From Synaphobranchus kaupii (taxonomy: Eukaryota; Chordata; Actinopteri; Anguilliformes; Synaphobranchidae): DNA of 64,000 bases. The stretch spans positions 7,703,687-7,767,686 of the forward strand of contig CM056389.1 in the NCBI GenBank assembly GCA_029718625.1, written 5' to 3'. Under the pieces are notes generated by a model. It was not told where the DNA came from, did no database searches, and was given only the letters and a program-made list of their open reading frames with translations. The position numbers and the translations under genes were made by a program. The first letter of the stretch is position 1. Every line of letters starts with the position of its first letter. This document shows positions 51,021-62,928 of this stretch, piece after piece.

Positions 51021-51729
51021 TGAAGTGTGACTGGCCTGCAGGTAAGGCAGGCCCTGTCATTACCTTTTGTGCAGTGTTTGAAATTTGAAAACCTTTTGTT
51101 ATAATTTTCAGTTACCACCACAGTGTCTGTGAATAATTATGGTAACTAATAGTTACCACTATAGTGTTACTGAATAAATGTGAGGTCTAAGTTGAAAAAG
51201 AGACGCACATGTATGAGCGACACTAGTGATTAATTTTTTCCCTTGTCAAACTTTGTGTAATATAATCATATCTGCAAATCTGTGAAAACACCAGAATTGC
51301 AACAAATTTTGATCTGACACTTGGAGAGCAACCTCACTTTTAACTACAAATATTTAAAGGTTTTTACCACTTGCATGCTTTGATGTACAGTTTCTACTCA
51401 CTTTTTGTTTGAATTATGTAAAATCCTACCCAGTGGGTCACCAGTGGGCAAATACAATGGAATCAATGCTGAAATCGCAGATAACATTAGATCAAGAAAA
51501 CATGGTTAGTGACCCAAATTCTATACAGCCTATATGTATTACGCATTCATGTTTGTTCTGCTACAGCGAGACAGTGACAGTCGGGATGTTTTGTCGCATT
51601 TGCTGTTGGTTTAAAAGGGGAAAAAAACTTAATCTACGGGACTTGGCACGTCAACACCTAGCCCTACATTATACTGTTAAAAAGAAAAAAAACTTTGACC
51701 AAATTATACACCCCCTGAGCGCACAGTAG
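51021..51729. other. Unique non-coding DNA upstream of trarg1
   Basis: AT-rich DNA with no recognised exon or repeat. Confidence 0.45.
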
Positions 51730-52723
51730 GCTAGGCTATAACGGGATACGTCGCTCCTTTGATGGGCTTCGGTAGAGTTGCAGCATTCCCGGAGGAAGTA
51801 CAGGCGTTCCTCTTGCTGCAAAGAAAATCCGTCCAGACGTCAACGCGCGCCAGCATTCCAGCTGACTGGAGCCGCTGCCTCGTGGGAAGACGCATTGTGC
51901 GCTCGCGCTGCTATAGGCTCGGTTCTTATCGCTCCTTTGCTGCTGCTCCTGCTGCAGCGTTAATTGTTGGTATACCTTATATCTCGGTGCGCGTTGCGGC
52001 TCCACATCCACAGTAAGGATTCGCATTGTAACTTTTTTCTTTTTTTTTAACCCCACCATCTATATTATTATTATTTTCATTATTAAAAAAGTGACTTTTA
52101 TGAGTAGACATTAATGTTACAAGATCGTCTGGTAGGCTTGGTGATGGTGCAACGTTGGCGGGAAGGTTCGGGACAGGCAGCTCGTTGAGTGTTTTTTTTT
52201 TTTCTTCTTCACTTCAGGCTTGTCCGTGTACAGTAGACGGACAAAGCGCGTGCACATAACGGACGTCGTTTTATCTTCTCATCACCGGAGGACTGGACGG
52301 AACGGACACAGCAAAAGCAAATTATTTGCATTCCATAAACGAATAAGAATATCTGCGCTCGTCCTATCGCTACAACACTCGCTATGATTGCTCTCCTTGG
52401 TACTACTGAGTATCACCATTGATCAATGAACGGTTGTTACTTGCTTATTTGTGTGGCGTTGGCTTGGTTTTGTTCTTACGGACGCTTAAATGCTCAGGGT
52501 AAACCGATGTACTTCTTTACTTCTGAGAAATTAACATAGCCGAATATTTTTATAATACTATTTGTTAGGTAATATTTTATAAACACATTGGTTAAGTATG
52601 GACACGTTGCCAATTTAAACAGAATCATTGAACGCTTTGTCGCTAATAATTGAATAATTTTGGTTCCACGGTGAGGGAATTTTTTAAAGGTATTTTTTTG
52701 GATTTATTATTCCTTTTTTTAAA
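51730..52723 (+). promoter_or_regulatory. trarg1: Probable promoter and 5' UTR region of trarg1
   Basis: The kilobase before the trarg1 start is richer in CpG than its surroundings (especially about 51820-51990 and 52160-52280). It includes GACGTCG-type and octamer-like ATTTGCAT (about 52325) words. No clear TATA box or transcription start can be fixed, and a 5' UTR intron cannot be excluded. An 85-residue frame at 51759-52016 shows no family similarity and is probably not translated. Assignment rests on position upstream of exon 1. Confidence 0.4.
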
Positions 52724-53129
52724 ATGGCAATTAACACAGATGCCGAATTTGGGAAAACTACCTTGGGAGGGGGGTAGCACTGTACAGCCCGTCGAGTCCC
52801 AGGAGACAGAAAAACTTCTCTGCGCCATCACCACCGAGCCGTCTCGCGACAGCAACCTCAAGCTCTCCAACTCTTTCGCGGTCAATCTCGGGAGTGTAAA
52901 ATCCCTGGACGGCGAACAAAACGGACACAGTTCGCCGGTGAGGTCGGGGTCCGCGGGGCAACTTGGGGCGCGGCCTCTGTCCCCGTCCCGCGTAAGTTTG
53001 AGCCGTTCTTCACTGGGGAATACCGTTAAGGAGCAACCGCCACCTCGGGATTATCTGATACTGGTCATTCTGTCCTGCTTTTGTCCCGTTTGGCCCGTCA
53101 GCATCGTTGCGCTGGTGTATTCGGTTATG
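52724..53129 (+). CDS. trarg1: trarg1 exon 1: trafficking regulator of GLUT4 1 (dispanin/CD225 family)
   Basis: TRARG1 (TUSC5) is a small membrane protein of fat and muscle that helps sort the glucose transporter GLUT4 to the cell surface. Here a hydrophilic N-terminal region ([36 protein letters not shown]) leads into [18 protein letters not shown], the first membrane segment of the CD225 domain with the typical cysteine pair, ending ...VYSVM at a perfect donor GTAAGT (53130), phase 0. The N-terminal start is chosen at 52724 (AAAATGG, strong Kozak, MAINTDAEF, like the MA...EF start of mammalian TRARG1). That frame reaches TAG at 52775 because of the G6 run 52769-52774; one G fewer would join it to the conserved frame (135 codons). 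As read, the conserved frame has a weaker ATG at 52740 (CAGATGC). PRRT2 is the nearest alternative; the exon 2 sequence favours TRARG1. Confidence 0.88.
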
Positions 53130-53803
53130 GTAAGTAACGGTTTCCGAAAGGGGCCGAAAGTTATTATCCAGTATCCTTGTTTTTTTCCTCCAACATGTAA
53201 ATTCACGACCTGGTTATTATCAGGGAAACGTATTTACACTTTAATTGTTCACATATAATGTATACTATATATGGTGCATTTTAATTCCTGTTTCAGTGGA
53301 GTGGAATCATCTGAACTGCAGTGTGCTTGGAAGCAGTAGATTTAAGCGGATTTACAAACTTCTGAGACCAGCATGGCCACAACAGCGCTCAACTGAAAGC
53401 GTCCGGGAATATGATTCTTATCGATTTCAAATCAAATCATGACAAATATGGTTATTAAAAGCGAGTAATGTCCAATCTACTATTGCACATTCAATCATAA
53501 AGTAAAATATGTCAGGTGCGTTTGTCTCGTTAACAATTTTGTCGTGACGATGCGATAATCAGGACAGAAGCCTTCTTTAGGGACTGGGCGTAGATCCCAA
53601 CTGTTTTTTTTATTGACAACGTCTGAAATATGGGAATATGAGAAATATGAGAAAAATATGGGCGTGTTCAAAGGGGAGGAGCCATATCCTCCCGTGGGCC
53701 GGCCTCCTGGATTCAGCACTGCCCTGTGGGGTCACGCGCAAGGCGTGGCGATTTCTCCTGAGGACTCATTGATCTCGGGACAGGACCCTAACGCCTTCCT
53801 CCA

Positions 53804-53866
<63 letters not shown>

Positions 53867-53896
53867 GTGTGCGTGTGTGTGTGTGTGTGTGTGTGC

Positions 53897-53938
<42 letters not shown>

Positions 53939-56462
53939 AAATATTTGTTTGTGAGTGCTAAAACATATTTGTGAACCAATTATTTTGTTTCTAAGATATG
54001 AAAAAATATTTGTGAATCAAATTTTCATTTTGTGTGAGGTTCATATTATTTGTTTAATAATTTATGAGACAATGATATCCCCATAGAGAGTGAGTGTCAG
54101 ACAGAAAAGTGAGAGGCCAGTATGTGTGTGATGTAATGAGAGAATGTGGTGTGTGTGCATGTGTGTGTGCATGCATGTGTATGTGTCAGTGGGGTGTGGA
54201 TGGGATCTCATGTGGGGTCTTGTGGGGTCTTAAATTGACCCCAGATTTCGCTTCGAGTCACCTATTATCTAGTCACCTATTATAAAACAAAGAAAAAAAG
54301 GTAGTTTGGTATTGTGTGTGTTTATTAAAGAAACCAAGTATCTGAACAACTTCCTCCAGCATTTAAAATTCAAAGTTCAAATTCAAGAAACTTTTATCCC
54401 ATTTATTTATTGATTTATTTTATTTCTGGAGTATCGATTTCCACAGTCAGGTGAACTTAAGTGACCCTGTTTGCTTGACATCACTCTCTGGCTGTGAATG
54501 GGAGGGATTTTGCACATGTCTCCTGGGTCACTCTTGTATGATGTTCATTAGTGGGTGGAGCCAGCCAGTGTCTGTATCACTGCTCTGAATTTCTTTTGTC
54601 TTAAGTGTGTGACATCATAAAGGAGTGTTCCCTAGTTTGTTTTGCAGCACAGATTATTTAGACTCACCAGATACTCAACCTTTACTTTCTCCTGTCCTCT
54701 CCACTTCTTAACTAAAGGAGTTTTCTCATGCTAAATTACAGGACATATCACACAGTTCCACAGTTTTTCTACTTGGCTCACCCCCCCGTAATGCATTTTC
54801 AGATTCAACGGGCTTCATTGTTTGGTTTCAGTGGTAGGTTAAAGATAATGAATCTGGTGTGGCTAGAGAGTCTGTTTTAGTTGTCAGAACATTGGCCACC
54901 TATTGTTCTCAGAGCATAAGCTGACTGTTTAGGTGCTATTATCCACTGCAAAAAGGTAACATAACCATTATATGTGAACCAACAAACAAATGATAGGAAA
55001 TTATTGATGATTCATGCTGGAAATTTCAGACAGTCCTGTGGGGATGCTGGTGCTGATTGCAGTTAGGGGGAAGAGTACAATCTCAGAGAGTGACGGGTGT
55101 CTCACAAAATGACTGTGTATATTTTTTTTATTTGTAAGAAAAAAAAGAAATATAACTTATGTACTTTTTTTTCTGTAAAAACATCTGTACTTTGTGAGAT
55201 GTTTGTGACATCACTCTGATCCTGGCTGATTTGGAATGTTTAGTTGTCCCAGCATTCCGTGGTTCTGGAGAGCCTGTAGCCGGGGCTTTGCTTCTTCACC
55301 CTCTGCAGACCACAGCCAATCCAGCTGCCCCGAACTGCCCCGAGCTGCCCCGAGCTGCCCCGAACTGCCCCGAACTGCCGCCGAACTGCCCCGAGCTGCC
55401 CCCGAACTGCCCCCGAGCTGCCCCCGAACTGCCCCAAACTACCCCAAGCTGCCCCAAGCTGCCCCGAGCTGCCCTGAGCTGCGCAGTACTCCGTAGTCCT
55501 GCGTGCTGCAGCTGCAGGCTGCACGCTTGGTCGATTAGGACTGAGGCATTTCTGAGAAGTACCGAGGGGCCGTCCTTTACACTAACCACCCCCCCTTCAT
55601 CTCAGGCAGCTCTGTGGATAATTACACACAGCCCTGGGGGAGCGAGGGAAAATATCACTCTTTCCTTCTTCTTACTGGTCCCACTGTCCTCCATCTCTCC
55701 TTCACTCTCTCTCTCTATCCCTCCTTTCTCTCGCTCTCTCCATCCCACCCTCCTTCCCTCTGTTATTTAACTTTACGTGATGGGGAATGGTGATTGGCTT
55801 AGTGAGGGTTCTGCTATGTGGCTTTTCACTCTGTCCATGCTCTATAGATTAGGTTAAGGTAGGAGGTGTGGGATTATTTTCCCAGTGTCTGGACAGGGGC
55901 CGCTGACTGATTACCTCATTGACTCACTCACTAACTCAACTCACTGATTCACTGACTAAGTGAATCACTCACTCTGTGTCCGACTCCCTGAATGACCGAC
56001 TCACTCGCTGTAAAATGTGTAACTCTATAGCTTCTCCGTGTCCTGCTGTATTGTTTGTTTGACCTGTGTGGCTTGTGTAGCTCTGTGACACAAAACCCAA
56101 ACACACAAGATATTATTTGATCGAATCTAAACTGACCTGATGAGACTTACTAACTGACTGACTGACTAACCGACTGACTGACTCACTCATGTATTGTTAT
56201 TAACTGTCTGACTGATTGACTGACGGACTAATGGACTGACCTATTAATTGACTGACCAATTTACTTACTTATTAACTGACTGAACAACTGACCGTCCTAT
56301 TAACTGACTGGCTGACTGACTGACTGACTGATTTAGCGACTGAATGGCAGACTAACCAGCTTGCTGATTAGACTCAGTGGCTCTTGCGGTAACACTGTGG
56401 CAAACAGTATTCCCAGTTTCAGTCTTTCTGTAGCGTGTGTGTTTGTGCGTGCATGCATGTGC

Positions 56463-56499
<37 letters not shown>

Positions 56500-56794
56500 A
56501 GGGAGGGGGCCAGGGAGGAGAAAGATAGAGAGAGCAAATGAGAGAGAGGGGGGGGAGATAGAGAGAGACAGAGAAAGGGAGAGAGAGAGAAAGAGAGTGA
56601 AAAAAAACGTTTAAGGTGGAATTAGAGGTGGGGGGACTGTGTCATTCAGTGAGAGTGGTGAGATTTGAGCTGAAAACTAGGGGATGGGGGGGGGGGGGGG
56701 GGGTTACTCACAAATCAATCCTTACTCTTAAGCCCATTTCTGTTTTCTTTCCTTGATTAACAAGGTAACAAGGAAGCAATAAATCAGGGGACTA
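53130..56794 (+). other. trarg1: trarg1 intron 1, first part
   Basis: Contains (TG)n with GA end at about 53809-53932, a ~10-bp repeat CCCCGAGCTG / CCCCGAACTG with about 15 copies at 55329-55486, a degenerate ACTG/GACT tetranucleotide stretch at about 55918-56345, GA-rich DNA at about 56467-56600 and a G tract at 56685-56703. No further exon was recognised. Confidence 0.6.
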
Positions 56795-57366
56795 ATCAAT
56801 ACTGAGAGGTTAGGATATTGGCTCTGAGTCCTCTCAGCTCGGCCTGCTCAATACTGAGAGGTTAGGATATTGGCTCTGAGTCCTCTCAGCTCAGCCTGCT
56901 CAATACTGAGGAGGTTAGGATATTGGCTCTGAGTCCTCTCAGCTCAGCCTGCTCAATACTGAGAGGTTAGGATATTGGCTCTGAGTCCTCTCAGCTCAGC
57001 CTGCTCAATACTGAGAGGTTAGGATATTGGCTCTGAGTCCTCTCAGTTCAGCCTGCTCAATACTGAGAGGGTTAGGATATTGGCTCTGAGTCCTCTCAGC
57101 TCAGCCTGCTCAATACTGAGAGGTTAGGATATTGGCTCTGAGTCCTCTCAGCTCAGCCTGCTCAATACTGAGAGGTTAGGATATTGGCTCTGAGTCCTCT
57201 CAGCTCAGCCCTGCTCAATACTGAGAGGTTAGGATATTGGCTCTGAGTCCTCTCAGCTCAGCCTGCTCAATACTGAGAGGTTAGGATATTGGCTCTGAGT
57301 CCTCTCAGCTCAGCCTGCTCAATACTGAGAGGTTAGGATATTGGCTCTGAGTCCTCTCAGCTCGGC
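56795..57366. repeat. 52-bp minisatellite in trarg1 intron 1, 11 copies
   Basis: The unit contains CAATACTGAGAGGTTAGGAT then ATTGGCTCTGAGTCCTCTCA and GCTCAGCCTGCT. CTGAGAGG and CCTCTCAG within each unit are inverted, so each can form a hairpin. Copies are almost identical; a few carry a single extra base in homopolymers. Confidence 0.96.
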
Positions 57367-57893
57367 CTGCATAATTCAGACGAGCGCTGACATCACTTCC
57401 CTTTAGATCGCTCCATCGTGCACCTTTCTTATATTATATATATATATATTATTCACTTATTGTTTGAACTTGGGATTAAGTTTACTCTTAAATCTCTGCA
57501 CCCACACTCAGGAAGTATTGATGGCGTACAGATCAGGTTATCTGATCATGGCAGGTTGTGCAGTTGACATGATCACGATGAAGCACAGACACTCGGACCT
57601 TTATTGCAACTTGTGCTAAGAGCCACTGTGGTGGTTAACTCAATGATTTACATTTTATTGTTAAAACGCGCTGTTTGCAGTGTTTAACTAAATTTGTTCA
57701 AATTGAGCCCTATCCTTAGCATTCTCCCAGGAGACACAGCAAAACACTATAAGACACAGTTAAGATAAAACCTGCCAATTAGTTGTTCAGATAATTGGCG
57801 TGTTTGTTAATAGAGCAAAAAAATAAACGACGGCAAGTTGAGACCCATGAATAGTTTGAAGGTAAAATTTCTACACAAATGTATGCTAAGGGT

Positions 57894-57936
<43 letters not shown>

Positions 57937-58171
57937 CATGTACAGTGTGTTTCTTTGTGAGTGTGCATGTTTAAATTGTGGTGTGTACATTACTGTATGC
58001 ATTTGCAGGTTTTGTGTAAGTTGTGTGTTTGCAGTATGTCCCTGTAAGTAGTGTGCAATGTGTCAGTGTGTACGTGTGAAAGTAGCTTGTGTTTTTTGTC
58101 CTTATGTAGGACCATGTGAATTATGTGAGTCAGGGAAAGAGAGAGAGTGAGAGAGAAAGTGGGCTTTTACC
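57367..58171. other. trarg1 intron 1, unique DNA with (TG)n
   Basis: (TA)n at about 57430-57448 and (TG)n at about 57894-57934. No gene is recognised. Confidence 0.5.
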
Positions 58172-58176
58172 CGACC

Positions 58177-59967
58177 TGTTAGGATCCTGTAATTTGTCTG
58201 TCCTGTTTATTCTTTATTATTATTTTTCCTGATTTCTTTTCCCTCGCGATTGTCAGTCCGCGTTCCATGTTTTCTGAGACTCCACCCCCCTGTCTTTGTC
58301 ATTACACTATTCGGGTGGATTTTGGGAACATTCGGGTTTCCTCTGTATTTCGTATATCTCGTTTTTCTTCCTTCTGGCTTTATTTATATTTGTATATAAT
58401 ACTAATGTACTAATCATACTAACTGTTAGATTAGATTTAATACTAACCTGCTAACAAAACTAACGTGTATATAATACTAACCAGCTAACCTACTAACATT
58501 NNNNNNNNNNNNNNNNNNNNNNNNNNNNNNNNNNNNNNNNNNNNNNNNNNNNNNNNNNNNNNNNNNNNNNNNNNNNNNNNNNNNNNNNNNNNNNNNNNNN
58601 NNNNNNNNNNNNNNNNNNNNNNNNNNNNNNNNNNNNNNNNNNNNNNNNNNNNNNNNNNNNNNNNNNNNNNNNNNNNNNNNNNNNNNNNNNNNNNNNNNNN
58701 NNNNNNNNNNNNNNNNNNNNNNNNNNNNNNNNNNNNNNNNNNNNNNNNNNNNNNNNNNNNNNNNNNNNNNNNNNNNNNNNNNNNNNNNNNNNNNNNNNNN
58801 NNNNNNNNNNNNNNNNNNNNNNNNNNNNNNNNNNNNNNNNNNNNNNNNNNNNNNNNNNNNNNNNNNNNNNNNNNNNNNNNNNNNNNNNNNNNNNNNNNNN
58901 NNNNNNNNNNNNNNNNNNNNNNNNNNNNNNNNNNNNNNNNNNNNNNNNNNNNNNNNNNNNNNNNNNNNNNNNNNNNNNNNNNNNNNNNNNNNNNNNNNNN
59001 TTCGGGTGATTTTGGGAACATTCGGGTTTCCTCTGTATTTCGTATATCTCGTTTTCTTCCTTCTGGCTTTATTTATATTTGTATATAATACTAATGTACT
59101 AATCATACTAACTGTTAGATTAGATTTAATACTAACCTGCTAACAAACTAACGTGTATATAATACTAACCAGCTAACCTACTAACATTAGGGTTTTAGAG
59201 TTCACTACTAACATTACTAATTACTAATTCATCTTGAGTTTCTACCTGCAGCTGTCATTTCCCTCCTCGTTATCCTATCCCTGTATCTATCTGATTTTGC
59301 ATTCTCTGCACGTGTGTCCACTTTCATGTTCCCCCCCTCTGAGCTGTGCACTTGTTTACCTGCTAACCCCAGGCTGTTTGTTATCATTGTGTCTATGTGT
59401 ATTCCAGTCCGTGTCTTATGTTTCCCCCGTCATTGTATTATTGGTCCTGGTTAACCCTCATTGTTCTCACCTGTGTACTCTCCCATTTCCCCTCCCCTTC
59501 ACACCTGATTCCTTTTGTGTAATCTCCTCCTGTGTATTTAAACCTCGTTATTTCAGTCTGTCTTCGCGAGTTCCTTGTACCATATATTTTGCGACTGTGT
59601 TTCTTTCTGTGCCTCTGAGTATTTTCCCGAGTTGTTTGTTTATTCCTAGTATCTGTTTTCTAGTTTTTTGCCTGTTGTCGTTTAGTTTTGTATCCTGTCT
59701 GTTTTGTTCTCTTTTTTGTTCCTCTTACGCCTCCCCGGTTTTGACCCCTGCCTGTGTTCTCGCGACCCTGCTTTTGCTGTTCCTTCCCAGTTTTGACCCC
59801 TGCCTGTTCCTTGACCACTCTTTGGACTGTGTTTTGTTTTGTTGCCTGTCTCACCGATTTTTCAACCCTGCCTGTTATACCACGGATTGCTGCCTTGCCC
59901 TTATTAAACTTCGGTTTTTTGTACTCTTGCCTGCGTTTGGGTCCTTCTCCCCCGCCCGAACATAACA
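58177..59967 (+). mobile_element. LTR (solo LTR or gap-hidden retroelement) in trarg1 intron 1
   Basis: The sequence starts TGTTAGGATCCTG and ends GAACATAACA, giving TGTTA...TAACA termini. It is flanked by the same five bases CGACC (58172-58176, 59968-59972). A TATA-like TATTTAAACC lies near 59535, a poly(A)-signal-like ATTAAACT near 59903, and a T/C-rich 'tttgacccctgcctg' U5-like part repeats at about 59740-59805, as in fish Gypsy-type LTRs. The 500-N gap lies inside. After removing the overlap the LTR is about 1.1 kb. A 243-residue frame at 59234-59965 is LTR sequence without similarity to known proteins. Confidence 0.75.
58501..59000. other. Assembly gap of exactly 500 N
   Basis: The 191 bases before the gap (58310-58500) and the first 188 after it (59001-59188) are the same sequence apart from three one-base homopolymer indels. 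The contig ends therefore overlap, or the gap separates two LTRs. Confidence 0.99.
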
Positions 59968-59972
59968 CGACC

Positions 59973-60738
59973 AGTCTTTCTCTGGAACAGTGGTGGCATG
60001 TAGAAGAAACCCCACACCCTTTTTTTTTTTTGGGAGAGGAAGGGTGAATCCTTCCCTTCCTGCTGCGTGCGTGCGTGCGTGCGTGCGTGCGTGTGCACGC
60101 GCCTTTGCTGGTGTCAAGCGACAAAATGCACACATGCCCAAAAAACCTAAAATGCACCAGTTCCAATTTCACCCCCCAGAGACAAATACTACTGCCCTGC
60201 CTGGACAGCAAATCGATACTGTTCACAATGCTGGGGAGGGAGGGGGGGTCCCAAATACTACTGCCCTGCCTAGACAGCAAATCAATACTGTTCACAATGC
60301 TGGGGGGGAGGTCCTCAGGATAATTACAATATTACCCCCCCCCCCCCTTCTCCTCTGCTCCAATCCTCCACTCCTCTATCCGTGTCGTGCTTTGTTATCC
60401 CCATCTCAGAATGACTGTTTCCTGCAATCAGGTCAGCGGCATCCCCTGCTGTTAAATAAATCCCTTTGAAGAGTAAGATTTTTTGGAATGTTTTTTTTTT
60501 GTTGTTGTTCAGAATTCAGTGTTCTAGAACTCCATTGATTTCAATTACCACAATAGTGGTTGCTGTTGAGTTAAGAACATTCTAATCACATATTAGAAGG
60601 GTTCCCCACACATTACAGGGTTAAAATGGCAGAACCCCCCCACCCCCCCCCCCAGCACGTTGCGCATGAATCATAAAAAAATTATGTCAGTCTGTTGAGT
60701 TAAATTTAGCTATTTGTACAGTGCTTTCCACAAAGGAC
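59973..60738. other. trarg1 intron 1 with short repeats
   Basis: T tract at 60021-60031, GCGT tetranucleotide run at about 60064-60092, two copies of a ~72-bp segment (ACTACTGCCCTGCCTGGACA...) at about 60188 and 60258, and C tracts at about 60335-60348 and 60634-60653. Confidence 0.6.
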
Positions 60739-61018
60739 CAATGGCTGACAGCACTTTACAGACATGCTGGCCCTGAGGCCCTATGGGCAAGCCAAGGGCA
60801 ACAGCACTTTACAGACATGCTGGCCCTGAGGCCCTATGGGCAAGCCAAGGGCAACAGCACTTTACAGACATGCTGGCCCTGAGGCCCTATGGGCAAGCCA
60901 AGGGCAACAGCACTTTACAGACATGCTGGCCCTGAGGCCCTATGGGCAAGCCAAGGGCAACAGCACTTTACAGACATGCTGGCCCTGAGGCCCTATGGGC
61001 AAGCCAAGGGCAACAGCA
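60739..61018. repeat. 53-bp minisatellite in trarg1 intron 1, about 5 copies
   Basis: The unit is AGCACTTTACAGACATGCTG then GCCCTGAGGCCCTATGGGCA and AGCCAAGGGCAAC. The copies are essentially identical, suggesting recent expansion. Confidence 0.95.
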
Positions 61019-62329
61019 TGAACAGCATCTCCCTCAGCGAGAGTCTGAGTTTTTAACCGGCTGCTTCCATTATCCGTTCAGTGTAATTATAGGGATACTT
61101 GTACTGTATGTAATTATCATATTTATCTCTCTCTCACTGACTATTTTCAGCAGCTTATACAAGAATGTGCATTTTTAAGATACATAATCTTGAAGAAAAG
61201 GCTGTTTGGTTGATAGTTGAATTTCAAGTTGTGTTTCAAATGGGACAACCCCCTGTTGGCCAACCTGCCCCGACACTGATTTAATAGACAAGTCAAAGAA
61301 ACCCCAAAAGCACTGGTATTGTCAACCCTGCTTCTGAAGCACCAGTGTTGTTTTGTAGTTTTTGTCCCGTCTGAAGCCTTGACTACAAATCGGGATTAAT
61401 TACAGTCCTAATGAGCACCGGAGACTGGCGGCACTAAGCTTCACACTCAGAACACTCCAAAAACACAAACTTCAGCATGAATGAGACCTAGACAAAAAAA
61501 AACAGTTTCGCTGACTGTACTCGCGCCAACTGACCGCACGCAAGAGCATTCCAGGACCACGGACAGCGCATCGAAAAACTTCATGCGGAAGTGTGACCGC
61601 ACGATGCATCGAATGCCACGCGCCCGGCGTGAACACAGTCCAAAACATGGAGTTTAATAAATGCATACGTACGCTCTAAATAAATACTCAATTTTAAAAA
61701 AATGCCACATAGTGCCGACCATCAAAATGCCTCAGTGAATTCACCTTGGAACGCTACGAAAAAGTAATTTCACAAACCGGCCAGTTACGACTTCAATTTA
61801 TGATTAAACACTTGAGAATGGCTGATGCGTTGTCATGTCACCAAGATGCGGGATCAGTTTTTTTGGAATTGCAGTTTATATTTAGACCGGCGATGTCGCA
61901 TTTACCAAACATTCGACTTGCTATAAAGGCCGATAACGCACACCGATCGTTTCCACGTGCGCGTTTCACGCTACTGGGAAGGTAACTTATTTTCTTTTGT
62001 TTATTTTCATAGTTTACGCGCTTCTGTTTCGCCTCCTTCCTATTACAACACGCCGGCCACTTTCGCCACGTTGACACGCCCATTAAATTTAAGAGAACTA
62101 TACCGCCTTTTTTATAGACAACTGCTAGTTTGTGAGTAGAATGCGCTCACGATTTGTAGACGTTGCGGAGTCCACAGGAAACAGTGCTGTGTTTCGCTAA
62201 ATCCCGGGGGATGCCGTATTGGCGTATCGTGCGCGTGAGTGGGTCTGTGCACGGGAGTGTGTTTGTCTGTGCGTTGCAGCAGGGGTACAGTATAGTTTGT
62301 TGAATCCAGGTGCAGAACTTTAATGAAAG

Positions 62330-62360
<31 letters not shown>

Positions 62361-62362
62361 AG
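61019..62362. other. trarg1 intron 1, last part
   Basis: Unique DNA up to the exon 2 acceptor. A (CT)n tract (about 62330-62360) forms the polypyrimidine tract before the acceptor AG at 62361-62362. Confidence 0.6.
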
Positions 62363-62489
62363 TCGCGCAGCAGTCTGGCTCAGGGGGATGTAGACGGCGC
62401 GAGGAGATTGGGTCGTGTGGCTCGTTTCATCAGCATCACCGCCATCACCATAGGCGTGCTGCTGATAACCATCTGCACCATCATTACCA
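62363..62489 (+). CDS. trarg1: trarg1 exon 2: second half of the CD225 domain
   Basis: After a CT-rich tract and AG, this phase-0 exon encodes SRSSLAQG, then [17 protein letters not shown], then a hydrophobic helix ([17 protein letters not shown]). The cytosolic loop [11 protein letters not shown] is the hallmark of TRARG1 and PRRT-type dispanins; SRSS and ARRLGR(V/L)AR match TRARG1 better than PRRT2. The exon ends after ...ATTACCA with donor GTATGT (62490), phase 1, as in the equivalent exon of the family, so the last few residues must come from a further exon. The last 31 bases plus donor are the founder of the tandem array that follows. Confidence in the identity is high; use of this first donor rather than one of the seven copies is an inference. 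Confidence 0.93.
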
Positions 62490-62653
62490 GTATGTACACA
62501 CACACGCACGCGCACACACACACACACGTGCACACACACACACGCACGCACACATACACACACACACACTGCTGATAACCATCTGCACCATCATTACCAG
62601 TATGTACACACACACACACTGCTGATAACCATCTGCACCATCATTACCAGTAT

Positions 62654-62696
<43 letters not shown>

Positions 62697-62727
62697 TGAT
62701 AACCATCTGCACCATCATTACCAGTAT

Positions 62728-62762
<35 letters not shown>

Positions 62763-62897
62763 TGATAACCATCTGCACCATCATTACCAGTATGTACACA
62801 CACACACACACACTGCTGATAACCATCTGCACCATCATTACCAGTATGTACACACACACACTGCTGATAACCATCTGCACCATCATTACCAGTATGT

Positions 62898-62928
<31 letters not shown>

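Noticed and set aside
52650..52723. N-terminal extension of trarg1 upstream of the ATG at 52724
   Set aside because: The in-frame extension lacks an ATG (it would begin at TTG) and encodes Phe/Leu-rich residues from T-rich DNA unlike the family.
59234..59965. 243-codon + strand frame rich in Cys, Ser, Leu and Phe
   Set aside because: It lies within the LTR, in T/C-rich U3-U5-like sequence; composition alone explains the hydrophobic residues.
62323..62625. 100-codon + frame overlapping trarg1 exon 2
   Set aside because: It is another frame of the exon and (CA)n array; the conserved CD225 residues are in the frame starting at 62363.
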